Shown: positions 1 to 4,344 of the stretch, piece by piece | Position numbering within the stretch: position 1 is the first letter of the stretch | How the letters are laid out: every line of letters begins with the position of its first letter | Origin: Syntrophomonadaceae bacterium | GTDB lineage: Bacteria; Bacillota; Dethiobacteria; PWVN01 | Assembly: GCA_003561835.1 (NCBI GenBank) | Contig: PWVN01000127.1 | Span: 1-5,752, forward strand | Length of the DNA: 5,752 nt | Direction of reading: 5' to 3' | Position numbers and translations under genes: made by a program | Notes under the pieces: model-generated | Database searches by the model: none | What the model saw: only the letters and a program-made list of their open reading frames with translations | Told to the model about the DNA's origin: nothing

Positions 1-45
1 CTGACGGGCAAAGCAGCCAGAATCAAAGAAAAACGCCGCACATAA
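1..45 (+). CDS. rplS: 50S ribosomal protein L19, C-terminal end (partial)
   Basis: The window opens in frame with the last 14 codons of a gene, reading LTGKAARIKEKRRT followed by a TAA stop at 43-45. The segment TGKAARIKE with a basic tail is the characteristic C-terminus of bacterial ribosomal protein L19, which sits at the 30S/50S interface of the large subunit. The start lies upstream of the window. The neighbours agree: in Firmicutes rplS is commonly followed by lepB and/or rbgA and rnhB. Only 14 residues are visible, but the motif is distinctive. Confidence 0.88.
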   Translation: MTGKAARIKEKRRT

Positions 46-70
46 AGAGGACTGGTGCCCGGTCCTTTTT
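44..70 (+). terminator. Intrinsic terminator or attenuator between rplS and lepB
   Basis: AGGACTGG (48-55) pairs with CCGGTCCT (59-66) around a three-base loop, TGC, with one G-T wobble. The stem runs straight into TTTTT (66-70). AAAG at 44-47 can also pair with the T-run, so the stem can extend to about 12 pairs. It starts within the rplS stop codon. Only about 26 bases separate it from the lepB ATG, too little for an obvious separate promoter. It is therefore more likely a partial terminator that lowers downstream expression than a complete stop. The pairing is seen directly; the partial read-through is inferred. Confidence 0.7.
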
Positions 71-96
71 CAAATCCGCAAAAAGTGGGGAAGCCA

Positions 97-606
97 ATGG
101 ATGGAGAGCTGTGGGAATGGGTCAAGTCTATTTTAATTGCCGTTGTACTGGCCGTGCTCATCCGCTTGTTTGTCCTGGAGGTCTTCCTGGTGGACGGCAG
201 CTCCATGCTGCCCACCCTCCAGGACCAGGAGCGGCTCATCGTGAACAAGTTCGTGTACCATTTCCAGGAACCCCAACCCGGTGATGTCCTGATCTTCTCC
301 TATTCCCGCGAGCGGGATTTTATCAAGCGGGTTATCGGTGTCCCCGGGGATGAAATCTACATCGAGGATGGTTTCGTCCACGTGAACGGCCAATCCCTCC
401 CGGAAGGGTATATCCGGGAAGCCACCAACGGCCAGTACGGGCCCGTGACGGTCCCCGGGGGCCACTATTTCGTCATGGGGGACAACCGAAACAACAGCAT
501 GGACAGTCGCGACTCTTCCGTGGGCTTTATCAGCAGCGAGAGGATCAAGGGGAAAGCCCTCCTGGTCTTCTGGCCCGTGGATTCCGTCCGGCTGGTCAAC
601 CCCTGA
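97..606 (+). CDS. lepB: Signal peptidase I
   Basis: Membrane serine protease (family S26) that removes N-terminal signal peptides from exported proteins on the outer face of the membrane. From the ATG at 97 it has 169 residues, a normal size for Gram-positive type I signal peptidases. A short N-terminus (DGELWEWVKS) leads into one transmembrane segment at about residues 10-30. The catalytic Ser36 lies in VDGSSMLPTL and the general-base Lys77 in FIKRVIGVPGD. The conserved YFVMGDNRNNSMDSR box follows at about 124-138. An in-frame GTG at 55 would add 14 residues, but it lies in the loop side of the upstream hairpin and the added Pro-rich stretch is not typical of the family, so ATG 97 is preferred. 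Its ribosome binding site (GGGGA, 87-91) is weak. It is followed 14 bases later by rbgA. Identity is secure; the start is moderately sure. Confidence 0.93.
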   Translation: MDGELWEWVKSILIAVVLAVLIRLFVLEVFLVDGSSMLPTLQDQERLIVNKFVYHFQEPQPGDVLIFSYSRERDFIKRVIGVPGDEIYIEDGFVHVNGQSLPEGYIREATNGQYGPVTVPGGHYFVMGDNRNNSMDSRDSSVGFISSERIKGKALLVFWPVDSVRLVNP

Positions 607-620
607 GAGAGGATGGGTCT

Positions 621-1463
621 ATGACGCTCCAATGGTACCCGGGACAGATGGCGAAGGCCCGCCTGTACCTGAAAAAGATGCTGCGCCTCATCGACCTGGT
701 GGTGGAAATCCGGGACGCCCGCATCCCCGAGAGCAGCCAGAACCCGGAAATCGACGCCCTGGTGGGGGACAAGCCCCGGCTGGTGGTCCTCAACAAGGAG
801 GACCTGGCCGACAGGGAACTGACGACACTGTGGCTGAAGCACTTCCGGAAGCGGGGGGTGGATGCCTTAAGCCTCAGCACCCTTCAGGGGCAGGGGGTCA
901 AGAAGGTCACCTCCTTCATCCGCTCCCGGAAGGGGCAGCGGCGGGGGCGCTTTCAGGGGACCCGGCCCCTGCGGATCATGGTGGTGGGCATCCCCAACGT
1001 GGGGAAGTCCACCTTTATCAACCGCCTCTCGGGCCAGCGGGTCGTCCGGACGGGGGACCGCCCCGGCATCACCCGGGGGGAGCAGTGGGTCCGGTTGGCC
1101 CGGGATATCGAGCTCCTGGATACCATTGGCCTTTTGTGGCCCAAGTTCGACAGCCCCGAGGTGGCCTTCAAACTGGCCGTCACCGGGGCCATCAAATATG
1201 AGCTGCTGGACGATTACGCCCTGGCCTTAAAGCTCCTGGAATACCTGCGGGAGCAGGCCCCCGGGAGTCTGAAAGAACGCTACGGCCTGGAAGGGGTGGA
1301 AGGGGTCCAGGCGGAAGAACTCCTCCTCGGCATCGGGGAGAGCCGCGGGGCCCTGAAAAGGGGAGGCGAGGCAGAGCCCGAGAGGGCGGCGGAAATCCTG
1401 CTGGTGGATTTTCGCCAGGGGAAACTGGGGAACTTCACCCTGGACGTGCCGCCCCTTACATAG
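621..1463 (+). CDS. rbgA: Ribosome biogenesis GTPase RbgA (YlqF)
   Basis: Circularly permuted GTPase that acts late in 50S subunit assembly. The 280 residues match the length of B. subtilis RbgA (282). GTPase motifs appear in permuted order: G4 NKED at 58-61, a G5-like SLSTLQGQG at about 84-92, G1/P-loop GIPNVGKS at 123-130, G2 Thr151 in RPGITRGEQW, and G3 DTIG at 167-170 in DTIGLLWPKF. The C-terminal domain (YGLEGVEG to FRQGKLGNFTL) is the RNA-binding ANTAR-like part of the family. The ATG follows AGAGG (608-612) with 8 bases spacing. Two oddities: residue 9 is Gln (YPGQMAKA) where B. subtilis has the catalytic His9, and G3 has Ile where Pro is usual. The frame is open throughout, so this is not decay. 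It lies between lepB and rnhB, as in many Firmicutes. Confidence 0.95.
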   Translation: MTLQWYPGQMAKARLYLKKMLRLIDLVVEIRDARIPESSQNPEIDALVGDKPRLVVLNKEDLADRELTTLWLKHFRKRGVDALSLSTLQGQGVKKVTSFIRSRKGQRRGRFQGTRPLRIMVVGIPNVGKSTFINRLSGQRVVRTGDRPGITRGEQWVRLARDIELLDTIGLLWPKFDSPEVAFKLAVTGAIKYELLDDYALALKLLEYLREQAPGSLKERYGLEGVEGVQAEELLLGIGESRGALKRGGEAEPERAAEILLVDFRQGKLGNFTLDVPPLT

Positions 1464-1476
1464 GAAGGAGAAACCG

Positions 1477-2262
1477 GTGGATCCAAGCAGGCTTACCGTC
1501 AGGGAAATCGAGGATTACCTCAAGAAGCACCCGGAACTGACCCGGGAGCTTTTCCATGCCCTGACCCGGGACCCCCGCCGCGGCGTCCAAGCCCTCCTGA
1601 AGCAGAGGGAGCAGAGGCGGCAAAAGCTGCGGGCGGAGGAGGAGCGCCTGGACAGGCTGCTCCTCTACGAAGAGAAGTACCGGCGGCAGGGCTATGCCCG
1701 GGTGGCGGGGGTGGACGAGGCGGGCCGCGGGCCCCTGGCAGGCCCCCTGGTGGCCGCCGCCGTCATCTTGCCGGCGGGCCTTTGCATCCCCGGGATCGAC
1801 GATTCCAAGAAGCTCTCTGAAAAGAAGCGGGAGGAGCTCTACCCGAAAATTGCGGCCTCAGCCCTGTCGGTGGGCATCGGGGTGGTGGAGCCCCCCGAGA
1901 TCGATGCCTTAAACATCTACCGGGCGGGCTTGAAGGCCTTCGCCCTGGCCGTCCGGGACCTGGGGGCCCCGCCCGACTTCCTCCTCACCGACGCCTACCG
2001 GGTCCCCGGGTCCCCCTGCCCCCAGCTCCCCCTGATCCGGGGGGATAGTTTGAGCATGAGCATCGCTGCCGCCTCCATCGTTGCCAAGGTCACCCGGGAC
2101 GGCATGATGGCGGAACTGGACCGCCTCTACCCCGGCTACGGGTTCGGCCAGAACAAGGGCTACCCTACCCGGGAACACCGGGAGGCCCTCCAGCGGTACG
2201 GCCCCTGCCCCGCCCACCGGAAATCCTTCGACCTCTCCCCAAGGGAAGAGGTGCTGCCGTGA
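1477..2262 (+). CDS. rnhB: Ribonuclease HII
   Basis: Endonuclease that nicks the RNA strand of RNA/DNA hybrids and removes single ribonucleotides misincorporated in DNA. The four acidic catalytic residues are visible: Asp80 and Glu81 in GVDEAGRGPLAGP, Asp172 in LLTDAYRV and Asp190 in IRGDSLSMSIAAASIVAKV. DDSKKLSEKKRE at 108-119 and GYGFGQNKGYPT at 220-231 are further family signatures. The 261 residues include an N-terminal extension of about 75, rich in charged helical sequence, as found in Bacillus-type RNase HII (about 255 residues). The GTG start is fixed by a strong GGAAGGAG (1463-1470), 6 bases upstream. It starts 13 bases after rbgA and overlaps the next gene by 4 bases. Nothing is missing from the active site. 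Confidence 0.97.
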   Translation: MDPSRLTVREIEDYLKKHPELTRELFHALTRDPRRGVQALLKQREQRRQKLRAEEERLDRLLLYEEKYRRQGYARVAGVDEAGRGPLAGPLVAAAVILPAGLCIPGIDDSKKLSEKKREELYPKIAASALSVGIGVVEPPEIDALNIYRAGLKAFALAVRDLGAPPDFLLTDAYRVPGSPCPQLPLIRGDSLSMSIAAASIVAKVTRDGMMAELDRLYPGYGFGQNKGYPTREHREALQRYGPCPAHRKSFDLSPREEVLP

Positions 2263-2618
2263 GGAACCGGGACTTGGGGCGGATGGGGGAGGCCTGGGCG
2301 GTGGAGTACCTGCAGGAGCAGGGATACGATATCCGGGATGTGAACTACCGCTGCCCCCTGGGGGAGCTGGATATCGTGGCCCTGGACGGCCAAACCCTGG
2401 TCTTCATCGAGGTGAAAAGCCGCAGGAACCTCTCCTTTGGCCATCCCCAGGAGGGGGTCACCCCGGCCAAGCAGCGAAAGCTGGCCCGGCTGGCAGCCTA
2501 TTACATGGAGGAGAAGGGCCTCGAGGGGTGGCCCTGCCGTTTTGATGTGGCCGCCCTCCTGGTGGACCGGAACCGGGGCCGCCTTTCCTCCATCGAGCTC
2601 ATCACCAACGCCTTTTGA
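2259..2618 (+). CDS. YraN/UPF0102 family protein, endonuclease-like fold
   Basis: Small protein of 119 residues from the YraN (UPF0102) family, whose fold resembles Holliday-junction resolvases and PD-(D/E)XK nucleases; its physiological role is not settled. The N-terminal GRMGEAWAVEYLQEQGY is the family's opening helix. The putative metal site is GELDIVA (35-41, with Glu36 and Asp38) plus FIEVKSR (49-55, with Glu51 and Lys53). RFDVAAL (94-100) is the conserved C-terminal strand. The GTG start overlaps the rnhB stop in a GTGA junction, with AAGAGG (2246-2251) 7 bases upstream, so it is probably translationally coupled to RNase HII. It is the last gene of the lepB cluster. Nuclease activity is a structural inference, not shown. 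Confidence 0.9.
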   Translation: MRNRDLGRMGEAWAVEYLQEQGYDIRDVNYRCPLGELDIVALDGQTLVFIEVKSRRNLSFGHPQEGVTPAKQRKLARLAAYYMEEKGLEGWPCRFDVAALLVDRNRGRLSSIELITNAF

Positions 2619-2658
2619 AATCCTTCCCCCGGTTTGCAGGAATTTTCACATTTTGCCA

Positions 2659-2734
2659 GAATACCCCTGTTACGGTACTTGGAGCGGCACCCCTTATTTT
2701 TCTCAAAAAGAATTTTTTTAACGAATACCCCCTG
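2659..2734 (+). repeat. Direct repeat GAATACCCC(C)TG upstream of sigI
   Basis: GAATACCCCTG at 2659-2669 recurs as GAATACCCCCTG at 2723-2734, identical apart from one extra C and 64 bases apart. A third, shorter ACCCC lies between them at 2689-2693. ACCCC(C) is the reported core of SigI -35 elements, so the copies may be promoter parts or binding sites. The repeat is seen directly; the function is inferred. Confidence 0.5.
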
Positions 2735-2756
2735 AAAAGCGCCGGCAGTTGACGTA
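2727..2756 (+). promoter_or_regulatory. Candidate SigI-type (autoregulatory) promoter of sigI
   Basis: ACCCCC at 2727-2732 matches the known SigI -35 core, and CGTA at 2753-2756 fits the CGWA-like -10 core. An A/T tract lies just upstream, as often at these promoters. sigI operons are autoregulated in Bacillus and Clostridium, which supports this reading. The 20-base gap between the elements is on the long side, and the leader would be very short, beginning just before the AGGAGG. An overlapping SigA reading is also possible: CTGAAA 2732-2737, a 17-base gap, then TATTAT 2755-2760. That would start transcription at the ribosome binding site. Confidence 0.45.
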
Positions 2757-2765
2757 TTATAGTAC

Positions 2766-2771
2766 AGGAGG
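2766..2771 (+). promoter_or_regulatory. Ribosome binding site of sigI, with two overlapping start codons
   Basis: A perfect AGGAGG lies 8 bases before the GTG at 2780 that opens the sigI frame. An ATG at 2778 overlaps that GTG (ATGTG) in another frame, 6 bases from the same site, and leads to a stop after 57 codons (2949-2951). The SigI homology requires the GTG; the ATG could compete for initiation. Confidence 0.7.
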
Positions 2772-2779
2772 TCGGGGAT

Positions 2780-3481
2780 GTGGACCTTTCAGCAAAAATC
2801 CGGGATGCAGACGGTGCGGAGCGGGAAGCCTTTATCGCCTCAAAGAAAGAATTCATCCGCCGCTACGCCTCATACATCTGCAAAAGGAACCTGGATTGGT
2901 CCAACGATGACGAACTCAGCATCGCCCTCCTGGCCTTCAACGAGGCCATAGATAGCTACGACCCGGATTCAGGGAAGAATTTTGCCGGCTACTCCCGGCT
3001 TTTGATGCGGAACCGCCTGGTGGACTACTTCCGGCAGCAGTCCCGGCCGGGGAAAACCCGGCTGGGGATGGAGGAAGGGGACCTGAACCCGGAGGCGGCA
3101 GCGGGAGCCTGGCAGCGGTACCTGGAGGAGACGGAGCGGCTGGAGAGGTTCTACGACATCCAGTATTTCAGCGAGACCCTGGCCGACTTCAACCTGTCCC
3201 TGGAAGACCTGGTGCGCTTTTCCCCCCGACACACGGACACCCGCAATCGCCTGAAGAGAATCGCTCTGGAGGTGGCAGGGGATGAAGGGCTGGTTAAGAA
3301 GGTCTACCGGCAGAAAAGGCTGCCCCTTCAGGAGATGGAACTTATGACCCGGGCCTCCCGGAAATTTTTGGAGTACTGGCGGAAATATCTCCTGTCCTTG
3401 ATCATCGTGCTCACCCGGGAAGAACTGGCCAGCCTGGCCGAATATATACAGGGAGGGAAGGAAGCAGATGGGGAAGGTTAA
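2780..3481 (+). CDS. sigI: RNA polymerase sigma factor SigI
   Basis: Alternative sigma-70 family factor of the SigI group, which in Bacillus acts in heat and envelope stress and in Clostridium thermocellum in polysaccharide-responsive gene control. Of 233 residues, 43-85 form sigma region 2: DDELSIALLAFNEAIDSYDP followed by RLLMRNRLVDYFRQQ. The C-terminal SigI-specific domain spans about 128-223: FSETLADFNLSLEDLV, then HTDTRNRLKRIA, the basic VKKVYRQKRLP stretch and the closing RASRKFLEYWRKYLLSLIIVL helices. A canonical sigma region 4 is absent, as expected for this group. The N-terminus is slightly shorter than in B. subtilis SigI. The stop lies 14 bases inside rsgI, whose product should hold SigI inactive. 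Probably autoregulated. Confidence 0.95.
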   Translation: MDLSAKIRDADGAEREAFIASKKEFIRRYASYICKRNLDWSNDDELSIALLAFNEAIDSYDPDSGKNFAGYSRLLMRNRLVDYFRQQSRPGKTRLGMEEGDLNPEAAAGAWQRYLEETERLERFYDIQYFSETLADFNLSLEDLVRFSPRHTDTRNRLKRIALEVAGDEGLVKKVYRQKRLPLQEMELMTRASRKFLEYWRKYLLSLIIVLTREELASLAEYIQGGKEADGEG

Positions 3482-4286
3482 AGGTTTGGTGCTTGAAAGC
3501 GACGAACGCCACGTAATCCTTCTGACCCGGGAAGGGGAATACCTGCGCCTGCCCGCCAGGGGGCGCCTCTACGAATCGGGCAGCGAAGGAGAGTTCTCCC
3601 GCCCTTCCCCCTTCCGCCATGCCCGGGCCTTCGGCCTGGTAGCGGGGCTCATCCTCCTGCTCCTGTCAACCCTTCTCTGGCACAATCAGCCCAGGGCCTA
3701 CCTGGCCCTGGATATCAACCCGTCCCTGACCCTGGTCCTGAATTCCCGGGCCAGGGTAGTCCGGGCCCAGGGCCACAACTTCCAGGGCACGGGCCTCCTC
3801 GAGTCCCTGGACCTCCGGGGGTTTAAGGCCCGGGAGGCCCTGGAGGCAATCCTGGAAGAATCCCTTAGCAGGGGGCACCTGTCGACGGAGGAGAAGAATA
3901 TGGTTTTCTTGTCCCTGGCCGGCTCCCCGGGCTTCCGCCTGGAAGAGCAGGACCTCCAGGCCTGGATCTCCCAGGCCCTCTGGGACCTGCAGGTGGATGC
4001 CTACCTCTGGGTGGCCCGCTGCAGTGCGGAAAAGGGGCGGGAAGCCCTGGGTAGGGAAATATCGCTGAACGCCCAACTCCTGGGAGAACAGCTGCAGGCA
4101 GAGGGGGGCAAGGCCCCGGACCTACCCGGCCCGCCGGGGACCATCCGGGACTTCATCCGGACCTTCAACCCTGACTTTACATTCAGCGAAGAGGACTTCA
4201 TCCCCGGAAAGGCAGGGGAGAGGGGCAGGCCCGAAACCCCGGCCCCCCCGGGCCAGACCGGCAGGGAGAACAAGAAGAATAATTAA
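3468..4286 (+). CDS. rsgI: Membrane anti-sigma factor RsgI
   Basis: Single-pass membrane protein of 272 residues that binds and inhibits SigI. Residues 1-44 form the cytosolic RsgI N-terminal domain (KGLVLESDERHVILLTREGEY). One transmembrane helix follows at about 54-71 (FGLVAGLILLLLSTLLW). Next is the juxtamembrane domain with YLALDINPSLTLVLN at 78-92. The Asn84-Pro85 bond matches the conserved self-cleavage site described for RsgI proteins, after which intramembrane proteolysis can release SigI. The rest of this domain (to about 210) is helical, with REISLNAQLLGEQLQ near its end. The tail (about 215-272) is rich in Pro, Gly and charge, with no carbohydrate-binding or enzymatic module. ATG 3468 has AAGGA (3458-3462) upstream and overlaps sigI by 14 bases, implying translational coupling. 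A terminator follows. Confidence 0.92.
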   Translation: MGKVKGLVLESDERHVILLTREGEYLRLPARGRLYESGSEGEFSRPSPFRHARAFGLVAGLILLLLSTLLWHNQPRAYLALDINPSLTLVLNSRARVVRAQGHNFQGTGLLESLDLRGFKAREALEAILEESLSRGHLSTEEKNMVFLSLAGSPGFRLEEQDLQAWISQALWDLQVDAYLWVARCSAEKGREALGREISLNAQLLGEQLQAEGGKAPDLPGPPGTIRDFIRTFNPDFTFSEEDFIPGKAGERGRPETPAPPGQTGRENKKNN

Positions 4287-4302
4287 GGTTCTTGATTTAA
4301 AG

Positions 4303-4344
4303 AAAGGCGTCTGCAGCCGTGGGTACGGCTCAGGACGCCTTTTT
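4303..4344. terminator. Bidirectional intrinsic terminator between rsgI and spoVB-like gene
   Basis: AAAGGCGTC (4303-4311) pairs with GACGCCTTT (4334-4342). After a 3x3 internal loop, AGCCGT (4315-4320) pairs with ACGGCT (4325-4330) around GGGT. On the + strand the stem ends in TTTTT (4340-4344), serving rsgI. On the - strand the product ends TTTCTTTAAA (complement of 4296-4305), serving the convergent gene. The stop codon and last four codons of that gene (KKAS) lie inside the right arm. Confidence 0.88.

Larger units (their letters stand above)
2619..2779 (+). other. AT-richer intergenic region upstream of sigI
   Basis: This 161-base gap is visibly richer in A and T than the flanking genes. 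It holds an A/T-tract block (TTTTTCTCAAAAA at 2697-2709, then seven T at 2713-2719), three ACCCC elements and the sigI promoter region. I see no convincing GC-rich terminator for the lepB cluster here. A weak imperfect hairpin, GGTAC..GGCACC (about 2674-2691), followed by CCTTATTTTT, is the only candidate. No coding region is apparent. Confidence 0.7.

Noticed and set aside
55..96. N-terminal extension of LepB from GTG at 55
   Set aside because: The GTG is buried in the rplS-lepB hairpin, and the 14 added residues do not resemble signal peptidase N-termini, whereas ATG 97 sits just before the membrane segment.
632..1201. Open frame of 189 codons on the + strand within rbgA
   Set aside because: Off-frame shadow of rbgA, rich in Gly and Pro, with no family motif.
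2689..2725. ACCCC (2689-2693) with CGAA (2722-2725) as a second SigI promoter
   Set aside because: The 28-base gap is too long for a -35/-10 pair.
2749..2754. TTGACG as a SigA -35 for sigI
   Set aside because: A -10 at the normal distance would fall in GTCGGGG, just before the start codon, with no TATAAT-like sequence.
2778..2951. 57-codon frame from ATG 2778
   Set aside because: It overlaps sigI in another frame and shows no family likeness; kept only as a possible decoy start.
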